Shown: in pieces, positions 1-7,829 of the stretch | Position numbering within the stretch: the stretch's first letter is position 1 | Layout: every line of letters begins with the position of its first letter | From: Methylobacter sp015476545 | GTDB lineage: Bacteria > Pseudomonadota > Gammaproteobacteria > Methylococcales > Methylomonadaceae | Direction: 5' to 3' | Assembly: GCF_052162025.1 (NCBI RefSeq) | Contig: NZ_CP197401.1 | Coordinates: 124,001-188,000 of the forward strand | Length of the DNA stretch: 64,000 nt | Program-made: the position numbers and the translations under genes | Notes under the pieces: generated by a model | Told to the model about the DNA's origin: nothing | Seen by the model: only the letters and a program-made list of their open reading frames with translations | Database searches by the model: none

Positions 1-202
1 GGATGCCGCCTTGCTTCTGGCCTGAAAGCGGTTCCACCAGTCCCGCTTCTATCAAGGCCGAGATATGCTTGTGCAGGGAGCCCCGGGAGGCCATGCCCAG
101 CGCCGCGCAAAGTTCGTCCAGTGTTGGCGGGTACGGAAATTTGTCGGGATTGTTGCGCAGGAAATCAAGGATTTGCCGCTGTCGCCGGGTCAATTGATGC
201 AT
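1..202 (-). CDS. lexA: LexA repressor, N-terminal part (runs off the window)
   Basis: The reverse strand from an ATG at 202 encodes 67 residues starting MHQLTRRQRQILDFLRNN. It continues with PPTLDELCAALG and GSLHKHISALIEAGLVEP, the winged helix-turn-helix of LexA (recognition helix about residues 38-50). The C-terminal autoprotease domain lies outside the window. A GGAA ribosome-binding site lies about 6 bases before the ATG. LexA represses SOS genes and is inactivated by RecA-stimulated self-cleavage. The sequence differs from the Escherichia coli type, and the upstream region carries a GAAC-N7-GAAC direct repeat rather than a CTGT-N8-ACAG box. It may be a second, divergent LexA. The family call is firm; the operator specificity is inference. 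Confidence 0.88.
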   Translation of the reverse strand, partial: MHQLTRRQRQILDFLRNNPDKFPYPPTLDELCAALGMASRGSLHKHISALIEAGLVEPLSGQKQGGI

Positions 203-256
203 CGTCGTTCCTTTTTTGTTTTTTGTCAGCTTACCAAAAATGGCCCAAAATGCCAG

Positions 257-279
257 AAAAAGAGAACAAAAAGAGAACA
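257..279 (-). promoter_or_regulatory. Candidate LexA operator (GAAC-N7-GAAC direct repeat)
   Basis: AAAAAGAGAACA occurs twice in direct repeat with an 11-base period (257-268 and 268-279), giving GAAC at 264-267 and 275-278 with seven bases between. Read on the lexA strand this is GTTC-N7-GTTC, the known operator form of alphaproteobacterial LexA. It lies about 60 bases upstream of the lexA start, where autoregulation would be expected. The remaining bases up to 517 show no gene. Confidence 0.5.
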
Positions 280-280
280 A

Positions 281-297
281 AGTGAGAGCCTCTCACT
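281..297. repeat. Perfect 17-bp palindrome near lexA
   Basis: AGTGAGAG C CTCTCACT is a perfect inverted repeat with 8-base arms and a one-base centre, directly next to the LexA-like direct repeat. No T-run follows on either strand, so a protein-binding site is more likely than a terminator. Which regulator would use it is unknown. Confidence 0.4.
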
Positions 298-517
298 GAT
301 TGCATTATGGATCAAGCAGTTATTGGTGCGCTGCCAATGAAGCTGTGAGCTTCGGTCCGCATCCGGTGCTGATTCTGCGATAAATTGCGGTCGCCTGTCC
401 CGACATGTTCTGCCGAGTGGCGGAATTAATTGGCGCAGGCTCGCGCCGATAAGCAAAGGCTCGCTTTATGAAGTCGTGCGGCTATTAAAAAACAGGCAGG
501 AATGGCGCTGTGATCGC

Positions 518-994
518 CTATTCGCTGGTTTCATCGACCGGTTTATTGTTCATCTCGTCACGCGCCGCCGTGACTGCTTTATGTAGCCGCAGTAGAGCCG
601 ATTCAAGCGCCGCGACGTCTTCCGGCGAATAATCATTGAATATCCGGTAGATGAATTCCAGATGTTCGGGGTAAGCCCGCTTGAACAGGGCCACGCCAGC
701 CGCCGTCAGCCGCACGATCTGGCTGCGGCCGTCCGTCTTGGAAGCCATGCGCTCAACCAGTCCTTTATCTTCGAGACGGTTGATGATGCCCGTCAAAGTG
801 CCTTTGGTGATGATGGTCTTCTCGCCCAGCTGTTTGAAGGTCATGCCGGCCGTATTGCCCAGGGTCAGGATGATATCGAACTGGGGCAGCGTCAGATCCA
901 ATGTGTGCACATGACAAGCTGCGTAGGCCAAAAAAGTCTGATGCGTCCGCGCCAACTCGCGCAGTACGCTTGGAAATGTTGATGGCGAATTCAT
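518..994 (-). CDS. MarR-family transcriptional regulator
   Basis: A 158-residue one-domain protein. It has a MarR winged helix: the helix-turn-helix MTFKQLGEKTIITKGTLTGIINRLEDKGL (residues about 51-80, with an Ile/Leu pattern), the wing with DGRSQIVRLT, then helices for dimerisation. MarR proteins bind palindromes as dimers and are released by small phenolic or oxidative ligands. An in-frame TTG five codons upstream (1009) is an alternative start; neither has a clear ribosome site. A TTAGAAC half-site lies just upstream (1019-1025), and two full copies of that sequence lie before the divergent gene at 1455. The protein therefore probably controls both itself and that gene. Its ligand cannot be read from the sequence. 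Confidence 0.85.
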   Translation of the reverse strand: MNSPSTFPSVLRELARTHQTFLAYAACHVHTLDLTLPQFDIILTLGNTAGMTFKQLGEKTIITKGTLTGIINRLEDKGLVERMASKTDGRSQIVRLTAAGVALFKRAYPEHLEFIYRIFNDYSPEDVAALESALLRLHKAVTAARDEMNNKPVDETSE

Positions 995-1308
995 AATGTT
1001 CAGATACAATATTTGTAGTTAGAACTAAATGGTAACCTTGATTGATAATAACCTCAAGTTTTTTAATGTTTTTGGCTGTTATTTTCTTAAAAAAACTGTG
1101 GTTTTTCTCTTCGAAAACAAATCCATTCATTTTTACGGCAAGGCTTGCCAGCCATAAGGCTGAAACTGAGCATTTATCACAGCATTATCGAATGTGTATG
1201 CCGGATGCTGCAGAAATCATTTAACCGCATGATAATAAAAGGAAATTTTTTTCATGATCAAGAATGGCGCGCTTGAAAAAAGCGAGATGTTCAAATAAAT
1301 AATCTGAG

Positions 1309-1350
1309 TTAGAACAAAATTTGTTCTAATTAGAACAAAATCTGTTAGAA
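1309..1350 (+). promoter_or_regulatory. Tandem 21-bp palindromic operator, probably for the MarR protein
   Basis: 1309-1329 is a perfect palindrome with arms TTAGAACAAA and TTTGTTCTAA around a single A. 1330-1350 is a second, head-to-tail copy with a degenerate right arm (TCTGTTAGAA). The period is exactly 21 bases, two helical turns, so two dimers would sit on the same face. TAGAAT at 1346-1351 could be the -10 box of the gene at 1455, which would place the operator over its promoter. A single half-site sits beside the marR start. Confidence 0.7.
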
Positions 1351-1454
1351 TTTTCGCCATGCTTGGTAATCAACATGAGCCGGTTCAGCTCTCTAAGCCT
1401 TCTGTTAATCGCCAGGTGAAAAACAAATTATTTATTTACTATGAGGTTTACCCC

Positions 1455-1841
1455 ATGAACGTATTCAACAAATTTCTGACTTCTTCCATTATGGCCGCGG
1501 CGCTGGCAACTGCATCATTCAGCGCGTCCGCCGCGAATCCAACGAATGAGGACGTTAAGGCCGCGATCGACAATACGCTGGCGAAAGTTGAAGAGACGAT
1601 TACGGCTCTGGACAATGGCGCAGACAACGAGAAGCTGGTCGAGATGGTCGGCGATGCCCGCCAATTGCAGAAAGACATCTCCAATAATGCGCTGGACTTA
1701 AAGCGCAACCAGGCCAGCGGTGTTTTGAAGAAAGCGCGTACCGAGCTCAAGAACAACGATCTGGCGTCGGCTAAGGTAACATTGGCCGATGCAGCCAACC
1801 GCTACAAGGAAATCCAGCAGATCTACGTATCCACTCACTAA
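1455..1841 (+). CDS. Small secreted helical protein, unknown function
   Basis: 128 residues. A signal peptide (MNVFNKFLTSSIMAAALATASFSASA style, cleavage near residue 25) is followed by an all-helical, charged mature part of about 100 residues with no cysteines. The later ATG at 1455 was chosen because GAGG precedes it by 8 bases and it starts exactly at the signal peptide. The gene lies just downstream of the tandem palindromic operator and ends in a strong terminator, so it is a single-gene unit probably repressed by the neighbouring MarR protein. It resembles small periplasmic metal- or stress-related helical proteins in size and layout, but no family could be assigned. Confidence 0.75.
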   Translation: MNVFNKFLTSSIMAAALATASFSASAANPTNEDVKAAIDNTLAKVEETITALDNGADNEKLVEMVGDARQLQKDISNNALDLKRNQASGVLKKARTELKNNDLASAKVTLADAANRYKEIQQIYVSTH

Positions 1842-1882
1842 GAGTGCCTGCGCCGGCAGGCCGGCGTTTGAAGTGAAGCTGA

Positions 1883-1915
1883 AACCCTTGTCCGAAAGCC
1901 GGGCAAGGGTTTTTT
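1883..1915 (+). terminator. Rho-independent terminator
   Basis: A 12-base stem (AACCCTTGTCCG with CGGGCAAGGGTT, one G-T pair) around the loop AAAGC is followed by six T. It lies 41 bases after the stop of the secreted helical protein. Confidence 0.9.
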
Positions 1916-2047
1916 GCTGTCAGGCCGTAAACATCAGAAAGCAGCATAATTATCTCAAGCCGGCTTTTCGCGGGTGGGCGCCGGCCGAAGCCCACCGCAG
2001 TGCAGCAAACCCGATGCTGGTCGCCAGCTTTGATAAAGTTGTTAGTG

Positions 2048-2090
2048 ATAGCTATTGTCAATATACTTGTCCAATAACCATAGCTATTGT
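2048..2090. promoter_or_regulatory. Direct repeat ATAGCTATTGT with 32-base period
   Basis: ATAGCTATTGT occurs at 2048-2058 and again at 2080-2090, a spacing of three helical turns, in the AT-rich region about 100-140 bases before the rhodanese lipoprotein gene. Paired sites of this kind often bind a dimeric activator. No regulator can be named. Confidence 0.35.
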
Positions 2091-2187
2091 TTTGATATCT
2101 TATGATAGCCAATTAAATCAACAGCTTATATTCTATCTGCTCAGTATGAATGAGTTGACTGTCTTTATGAATTCCAGGGCCGTAATT

Positions 2188-2565
2188 ATGAAAAAACTTT
2201 ATCTCATTATTACCTTTATCTTGCTCGCGGCTGGTTGTACGTTTCAAAAGCCGGATTATCTGAACATGATCAATGTGACTGAACTAAACCAGATCATGCA
2301 GCGCGAGGATATATTCCTGGTGGATGTCCACATACCCGAACAGCCGCATATAAAAGGCACCGACCTTTTTATTCCTTACAACGAAATCGAGAAATACAAA
2401 GACAGACTGCCCAAAGACAAAAATACAGCCATCTATCTTTATTGCAAAGGCGGTCCTATGGGAAATGCGGCGGCAAGATCCCTTCATGAATTGGGTTACC
2501 GCAACCTATTCAATCTTGAGGGCGGCGCAGAGGCCTGGAAAAAAGCGGGTTTTGCTTTTCAATAA
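2188..2565 (+). CDS. Rhodanese-domain lipoprotein
   Basis: 125 residues. A lipoprotein signal peptide has lipobox LAAGC (Cys17), so the protein should be anchored to a membrane facing the periplasm. A single rhodanese domain follows (about residues 30-122) with the active-site loop YCKGGPMGNAA, in which Cys86 would carry the persulfide. It ends with the usual GGAEAWKKAGF. Single-domain rhodaneses transfer sulfane sulfur to thiol or cyanide acceptors; the acceptor here is unknown. The start was placed at the ATG directly before the lipoprotein signal (KKLYLIITF), although the frame stays open further upstream. It stands alone between the terminator at 1915 and the next gene. Confidence 0.85.
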   Translation: MKKLYLIITFILLAAGCTFQKPDYLNMINVTELNQIMQREDIFLVDVHIPEQPHIKGTDLFIPYNEIEKYKDRLPKDKNTAIYLYCKGGPMGNAAARSLHELGYRNLFNLEGGAEAWKKAGFAFQ

Positions 2566-2714
2566 ACGGCAAATGCGCCGTTTGGCTCATGTTCGATTCT
2601 GGCCGATAAAAGTGGCTTTCGAGAAAGGCTTATCAGTTTTTTGGCATGCGAGGCTATAAGCTGTGCTGATATACAATATTAGAATGTTTTTTAGCTTTTG
2701 CCGCACCTTCAACC

Positions 2715-3407
2715 ATGCCCGGAATGATGATTGTCTATTTACTGTGTTTCAGCGCGCTAACCGGAATCCTATATCTCGCCAGCAAAAATAAGAAGCCATT
2801 CGGAGTCCGGCAATACATAATTGTATCGGCTTTGGCTTTCGTGAGTCTTCAAAGTTATCCGCTTATCGCCTCAGGGGAAGAGTACGATAGGGATTACCGA
2901 TACTACGGAGACTACGATAGAGATTACGGAGACTACAGGGATTATAGAGGCTACGATGGAGAGTATGATGGCAGAGAGTATGGCAACGGTTACAGTAGAG
3001 ACCCCCGTACATATTCCGATAGAGACTACGGCGGGAGTTACAGCAGGGAGTACGGTAGCGCGCCAGCATCGAACGATGCCCGCCCTCCAGTTGGTATAAA
3101 TGACTTTGAGAGGGAGCTTGTGCAATCGATTTATGCCAGCTGTTATCGCAGTCAGCGCGTATCGGTCGAAAACTACGGCGTACCTGAAAATTTGATCATG
3201 GACTACTGTAGCTGTGCCAGCAAGAATATGGTTGGCCGCCTGAGTTATGAAGATTTTAAGTTGCTTGAGAAGATTCAAGGCACGGGAACGCCTCCGCCCC
3301 ATGAGATCCAGCAAAAAATGGAGTTTGTCGCTATGACGTGCAGGAAGACTTCGATTGATAAAATGCCGCCGAGTGGTTTGGAAACAAGGGGGCGGATGCC
3401 CAATTGA
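2715..3407 (+). CDS. Membrane protein with Tyr/Asp/Arg/Gly-rich segment and Cys-containing C-terminal domain
   Basis: 230 residues. Two hydrophobic segments come first (about residues 4-22 and 34-52). A low-complexity stretch of about 60 residues follows, made of repeats such as RDYGDYRDYRGYDGEY, in which roughly every third residue is tyrosine. The C-terminal domain (about residues 125-220) has cysteines in CYRSQ, YCSCASK and MTC, which could form disulfides or bind a metal. The last domain looks like a folded periplasmic module of unknown type. Internal ATG codons at 2724 and 2727 are alternative starts. A strong two-way terminator follows directly. No function is assigned. Confidence 0.75.
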   Translation: MPGMMIVYLLCFSALTGILYLASKNKKPFGVRQYIIVSALAFVSLQSYPLIASGEEYDRDYRYYGDYDRDYGDYRDYRGYDGEYDGREYGNGYSRDPRTYSDRDYGGSYSREYGSAPASNDARPPVGINDFERELVQSIYASCYRSQRVSVENYGVPENLIMDYCSCASKNMVGRLSYEDFKLLEKIQGTGTPPPHEIQQKMEFVAMTCRKTSIDKMPPSGLETRGRMPN

Positions 3408-3450
3408 AAAGATTACGGGGATAGATAGTTTTCTATCCCCGTAATCTTTT
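3407..3450. terminator. Bidirectional terminator
   Basis: A perfect 19-base stem (3407-3425 with 3432-3450) around the loop TAGTTT, with AAAA at one edge and TTTT at the other. It starts at the last base of the stop codon of the tyrosine-rich protein and faces the convergent small gene at 3524-3712. Confidence 0.92.
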
Positions 3451-3523
3451 CAGAAAAATCCGGTGTTTATCAGATCCAATTTTGATGACTTAAAGTTAAC
3501 GTGGCGCTGGCTACCCAAACAGG

Positions 3524-3712
3524 CTACTCGCTTTCTTCGCTCCGAAAAAGCCGAATCCAGAACACTATCTCAGCGAGCAGCCCCGCAACGAAGAATGCAA
3601 TAGCGCCCGAGGCGCCCCCGACAGCATACAATACGATTGCCGCCGCAAAACACGAGAAAGTAATGATGTGCCGCATTTGCGCTGCGCTCCTTGGAATGGT
3701 CTGTTTATTCAT
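3524..3712 (-). CDS. Small two-helix membrane protein
   Basis: 62 residues from the ATG at 3712, or 75 from a TTG at 3751. Two hydrophobic segments (ITFSCFAAAIVLYAVGG and AIAFFVAGLLAEIVFWIRLF) are followed by a short acidic tail. No ribosome site decides the start. Composition and topology look like a real small inner-membrane protein, but no family is recognised and there is no operon partner. Confidence 0.5.
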   Translation of the reverse strand: MNKQTIPRSAAQMRHIITFSCFAAAIVLYAVGGASGAIAFFVAGLLAEIVFWIRLFRSEESE

Positions 3713-3878
3713 CAAAAATTTCGACACATCTTCTCTGTTTTTTTCATTCAAGGCAAAAAAGCTGTGGCGTCAGGCAAGCATCAGCCGGAAACAGGCAGCG
3801 CGGGATAGCACAAAATTATTGCAAATATCTATGACGTGGAGGCGAGGGACGCGCATGCGGTCCCTCTCGGCAGGCGGT

Positions 3879-4505
3879 TTAGGGATTGCGGCTTTTCAAA
3901 TAGTCTTCGTTAATACGAGTGGCCCGCTGGACGGCCGGGCGGGCATATAGCCGCTCAACATAAGCTTCAAACAGAGGGCGCTTTTCAATAGTGCCAAACA
4001 TCATACCCCAGCCAAGCAGCGAGCCAATATACACATCCACGGCAGTAAATTGCTCGCCGCAAATGTACGGTCCAGGCGTTAACGCCTTCTCAAGGGCATC
4101 GAGCGTAGCGCTGTAGCTGCCGAACCCGACAAAACCGCTCTTGCCCTCGGGTACTTCCCAACCAAGCGCTTTAGTGGCCGCGGCCTGGTCCAGCGGGCCC
4201 GCTCCGAAAAACAGCCATCTGAAATAGCTGGCGCGAGCAGGGTGATCTGACGGAGGGATCAGGTTTTTCTCCGGGAAACGATCCGCAAGATAGACGCAGA
4301 TGGCCGCAGTTTCCGTGACTAAAGCGCTAGCGTGCTTAAGGGCGGGAACCTTGCCCATAGGATTCACAGCAAGATATTCGTCGCTTTTCATGGCTGGCCC
4401 GAACTCTAGCCAGACCGTCTCGTAAGGCAGGCCAACCTCTTCAAGCAGCCAGTGGACAATGCGCCCGCGGGATTGTGGATTTGTATAAAGCACCAGATCG
4501 TTCAT
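3879..4505 (-). CDS. Glutathione S-transferase family protein
   Basis: 208 residues. The N-terminal thioredoxin-like half has LYTNPQSRGRIVHWLLEE (candidate catalytic Ser13 or neighbouring residues), the cis-proline motif NPMGKVPAL and the TETAAICVYLADRF helix. The C-terminal all-helical half has GEQFTAVDVYIGSLLGW, the usual N-capping Asp motif. An AAGGAG ribosome site lies 10 bases before the ATG at 4505, ruling out the longer open frame. Such enzymes conjugate glutathione to electrophiles or reduce disulfides in the cytoplasm; the substrate is unknown. It is monocistronic. Confidence 0.88.
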   Translation of the reverse strand: MNDLVLYTNPQSRGRIVHWLLEEVGLPYETVWLEFGPAMKSDEYLAVNPMGKVPALKHASALVTETAAICVYLADRFPEKNLIPPSDHPARASYFRWLFFGAGPLDQAAATKALGWEVPEGKSGFVGFGSYSATLDALEKALTPGPYICGEQFTAVDVYIGSLLGWGMMFGTIEKRPLFEAYVERLYARPAVQRATRINEDYLKSRNP

Positions 4506-5116
4506 TATATGATTTCTCCTTAAATGGATGGTTCTAATTCCTAGGTTAAGCGGCATAGAGAGCAAGGTCCGCCTGTACGAACAGTTAGGCCGCCGCAATG
4601 CCTTGAGCATTATAATCTCCACGTAGACAGTGGGCCATACTCTACGCATCCAGCAAAAGATACGATCAGGCATGCCGACAACAGATACTGATACGCGATG
4701 AAAAACGGCTTGTTTATATTCTTACGGAGCCCCGCAGGATTTGAGGTTAACCTCAAGACAATATGGATCAGCACAAGATCAGTGCTAGTCAGATCCGCTA
4801 ATGGTCTATCATCATTTGCGAAAATCCGGGTTCAAGACAACCACCGTTCAATTTGCATTTCTGAATAGCAGTGTGCCGGCAGAAAGCAGCCAGTCAAATT
4901 ACATGGAAGCACTTCGCTCAAGATTGCTTCAGCGTCAGTAATTATCCAATAGTAATAGCACGGATAGAAATTCAGTTAAAAAAAGGAACAATAGCCGCTC
5001 AAACAGAGGAAATCCAACCTGGTACAACATCGATAATGAATTATCGCGTCGACCTGGATTGCCAATCAGATGCCTGACGGCATTCAGCTTCGCCCCTAAC
5101 AGAAAGGAGACCCCCC
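4506..5116. other. Gene-free divergent region with a 16-bp palindrome
   Basis: About 610 bases between the glutathione transferase and the DUF3455 gene. The only clear element is the perfect palindrome TTGAGGTT/AACCTCAA at 4741-4756. A 68-codon open frame at 4871-5077 has no ribosome site and no protein-like composition and was not called. Confidence 0.45.
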
Positions 5117-5734
5117 ATGTTTACTCATCGAGCTAAAAAGCACGAGAATTCCTTCGTATCGGCTGCTCTCGCCGTGGTTTTCACTGTCTTTTTACCGCAG
5201 CCGGTCCACGCCGACTCTGTCACACCACCGCCCGTGCCTGCCGATATTCAGGTGCCGGCAGGAAACAAAGCATTTCTGGTGGGCCATGCCGAAGGCACTC
5301 AGGATTACATTTGCCTGCCTTCAGGCTCTGGTTTTGCCTGGACATTCTTCGGGCCGCAGGCCACCCTGTTCAATGACAACGATAAGCAAATCATCACCCA
5401 CTTCCTCAGTCCGAATCCGTTTGAGGCTGATGCGTCCCGCGTCACGTGGCAGCAGTCACAGGATACAAGCACCGTATGGGGCGCGGGGATCGCTTCTTCT
5501 TCCGACCCCGACTTCGTCCAGCCGGGCGCCATTCCCTGGCTCCTGGTTCAGGTGGTTGGCGCGCAGGACGGGCCTACCGGTGGAGGCAAGCTGACAGAGA
5601 CCACCTTCATCCAGCGGCTGAACACTTCCGGAGGGACCGCGCCATCGGCAGGCTGTGACTTGTCGACGGACATCGGCAAGAAGGCACTGGTACGTTACAC
5701 GGCTGACTATTTCTTCTACAAGCAAGACGACTAG
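5117..5734 (+). CDS. Secreted DUF3455 protein
   Basis: 205 residues. An N-terminal signal peptide (hydrophobic core SAALAVVFTVFL, cleavage after VHA near residue 32) is followed by a DUF3455 domain: PADIQVPAGNKAFLVGHAEG, YICLPS, WTFFGPQATLF, then GAIPWLLVQVVG and GCD near the end. Two cysteines of the mature part may pair. DUF3455 proteins are extracytoplasmic and of unknown function. An AAGGAG ribosome site precedes the ATG. The next gene downstream (5868) shares a nearly identical signal-peptide core, FVSAALAV, which suggests a common origin of the leaders. Confidence 0.85.
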   Translation: MFTHRAKKHENSFVSAALAVVFTVFLPQPVHADSVTPPPVPADIQVPAGNKAFLVGHAEGTQDYICLPSGSGFAWTFFGPQATLFNDNDKQIITHFLSPNPFEADASRVTWQQSQDTSTVWGAGIASSSDPDFVQPGAIPWLLVQVVGAQDGPTGGGKLTETTFIQRLNTSGGTAPSAGCDLSTDIGKKALVRYTADYFFYKQDD

Positions 5735-5867
5735 GATCAAATTCGCATGACCCCAGGCTCTCCTGGCCAAGTCATGCCTGACGCCGGCCGGCACGCGATA
5801 ACCTGATCTGCGATGCTAGGCGTCAGGCAGCGCTCATCATCAACATCAACAAAAAACAGGAAGAATC

Positions 5868-6299
5868 ATGTTAACTGAACCAACCCCAAAATATGTGAAA
5901 TGCTTCGTATCAGCCGCTCTTGCCGTGACGCTCGCAGGCTTGTTCACCGCTCCTCCAGCCTTCGCGAGGATTGCTGCCAACACCATTGACTCCCAAGCTA
6001 TCGTGACCGATAACGGCCACCATATCATTGTGACCGGGCCGATTGCATGCGCGGAGAGCGAGCGGGCGTTTCTGCGGATAACGGTGACGCAGCGTGAAAC
6101 GGGGGCCGTGGCTGAGGGTAGCACCCGCATCACTTGCACTGGCGACGCCCAGCAATGGGAAATCCATGCCTCGGTCCAAAATCAGGCGGTCTTTGAGGAA
6201 GGGCCAGCCACCGCTGTGGCTTTAGCGCACACAACCGATCGCGGTGATATTACCGATGCGCATCAGTGGCTAGTTGATATTACGCTGGCAGGAGAATAA
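5868..6299 (+). CDS. Small secreted protein, unknown function
   Basis: 143 residues with a signal peptide ending near PPAFA (residue 33). The mature beta-rich part has two cysteines (GPIACAES and TRITCTGD) that could form one disulfide. GGAAG lies 6 bases before the ATG. The leader core FVSAALAV repeats that of the DUF3455 protein 133 bases upstream, and both are on the plus strand, so they may be co-expressed. No domain is recognised. Confidence 0.7.
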   Translation: MLTEPTPKYVKCFVSAALAVTLAGLFTAPPAFARIAANTIDSQAIVTDNGHHIIVTGPIACAESERAFLRITVTQRETGAVAEGSTRITCTGDAQQWEIHASVQNQAVFEEGPATAVALAHTTDRGDITDAHQWLVDITLAGE

Positions 6300-6545
6300 A
6301 GCAGAGCCCGCCAATCAGAACTATGATGCCTGACTACGGCATGGGGCGGATGCTTCTGGCGTTGCTTTCTCATGCTGAGCCTCTTCCGGGATTAAATGGC
6401 CGTTTACACGAGGTTGGCGACTGCCGGTTTTTGGCCAAGCGTGATAATGGACTTTCTCAGGCTGTAACTGCCTTCAAGCTTTGGCAAAAATAGCCGGAAG
6501 ATCATGCGCCTTTTCGGTCTTCCCGAAGCGCATCATGAGCCATGA

Positions 6546-6583
6546 AAATAAAAAAAGCAGGTGAGGCATTGCGTCGCACCTGC
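6546..6583 (-). terminator. Terminator of the copper-protein/permease operon
   Basis: Read on the minus strand, GCAGGTG (6583-6577) pairs with CACCTGC (6563-6557) and is followed by seven T. It lies about 45 bases after the stop of the last permease. Confidence 0.85.
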
Positions 6584-6627
6584 CGGGATCGAGCTAACAT
6601 CCGGAAGGGGTGTTTCAGGCTTTTACC

Positions 6628-7827
6628 TCACTCGGTCCGCAGCGCCTCCAGCGGCTCCAGCCGGGCCGCTTTCATGGCCGGGGCCACGCCGGCGATGACG
6701 CCGATCATCAGGGATACCAGGAACGCCGCCGCGGCATAGGTCCAGGCCAGTTGCACCGGCAAGGCGGGCAGGGCGGCCGCGATAAGCTGCACCGCGGCGA
6801 TGCCGGCCAGCACGCCGACCAGTCCGCCGGTCGCGCTCAACGCCAGCGCCTCGGCCAGAAACAGCCGGAAGATCGTGCGCCGCTCCGCGCCGATGGCCCG
6901 CAGCAGGCCAATTTCCGAAGTCCTTTCCGACACCGCGATGGTCATGATGGTCAGGATGCCGACCGAGCCGACCAGCAGCGAGATGCTGCCCAGCGCCGCC
7001 ACGGCCAGGGTCAGGATATTCAGGATCGAATCCATCTTTTCCAGCATCTGGTTCTGGGTCACGATCGTGAAATCCTCCAGGCCGTGCCGTGCGATCAGCA
7101 GCCTTTTAATGGCTTTTTCCAGACGCGCGACCGGGGCATCGCTTTCATAAAGAATGTCGATTTCCATGAGGCTTTCGCGATCGAACAGCGCCAGCGCCTT
7201 GGCGGCCGGAATGTAAAGCGTGTCGTCCATGTCAAAGCCCAGCAGCTGGCCCTTGCTTTCCATGACGCCGATCACGAGATAGCGGTCGGTGCCGACGCGG
7301 ATGCGCTGGCCTAGCGGACTGCCCGTGCCGAACAGTTCCCGCGCCAGCTTATGGCCGAGGACGGCCAGTGCGCGTGGGTTATCCTGCTCGCCGGCAGGCA
7401 GGAAACTGCCCAAGGCGACCTTGATCCGCCAGACCATTGGCACGGCCGAGCCGACGCCCAGCACATTCGTGCGCCGCTGTTTGTTGCCGGCTTCGACGCG
7501 GGCGTTGCCCTGCACGAGCGGCGAGACGGCAAGCACGTCGTCCAGCCGCTCCAGGCTGCCGGCATCGGCCAGCGACAAGGGGCGCACGGTGCTGATCGTG
7601 GCGCCGGACAGGCCGAAAGTCGTGGTCCTGCCGGGAAAGACGGCGATCAGGTTCGTGCCGAACTGGGTAAATTCGCTCAGCACGAAGGCATGGATGCCGC
7701 GGCCGATCGAGGTCAGTATCACGACCGCAGCGATGCCGATGATCAGCCCTAAGGCAGTCAGGCCCGAACGCAGCTTGTGGCTGATGACGGTCCGGTACGA
7801 CAAGGCGATCAGGTCGACAGTGCGCAT
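6628..7827 (-). CDS. FtsX/MacB-type ABC transporter permease (second of a pair)
   Basis: 399 residues. A first membrane helix (SGLTALGLIIGIAAVVIL) is followed by a large periplasmic MacB-like domain (about residues 45-275). The C-terminal FtsX core has three helices (about residues 285-390) and the coupling segment SERTSEIGLLRAIGAERRTI, which in this family touches the ATPase. The protein ends ARLEPLEAL, as usual. The start is the ATG at 7827 because GGAGG precedes it; the frame stays open further upstream inside the neighbour. It follows the first permease by two bases. No ATP-binding partner is encoded nearby. Confidence 0.9.
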   Translation of the reverse strand: MRTVDLIALSYRTVISHKLRSGLTALGLIIGIAAVVILTSIGRGIHAFVLSEFTQFGTNLIAVFPGRTTTFGLSGATISTVRPLSLADAGSLERLDDVLAVSPLVQGNARVEAGNKQRRTNVLGVGSAVPMVWRIKVALGSFLPAGEQDNPRALAVLGHKLARELFGTGSPLGQRIRVGTDRYLVIGVMESKGQLLGFDMDDTLYIPAAKALALFDRESLMEIDILYESDAPVARLEKAIKRLLIARHGLEDFTIVTQNQMLEKMDSILNILTLAVAALGSISLLVGSVGILTIMTIAVSERTSEIGLLRAIGAERRTIFRLFLAEALALSATGGLVGVLAGIAAVQLIAAALPALPVQLAWTYAAAAFLVSLMIGVIAGVAPAMKAARLEPLEALRTE

Positions 7828-7829
7828 CG

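Noticed and set aside
4871..5077. A 68-codon open frame on the plus strand
   Set aside because: No ribosome site, no protein-like composition, no recognisable motif; it lies in a gene-free divergent region.
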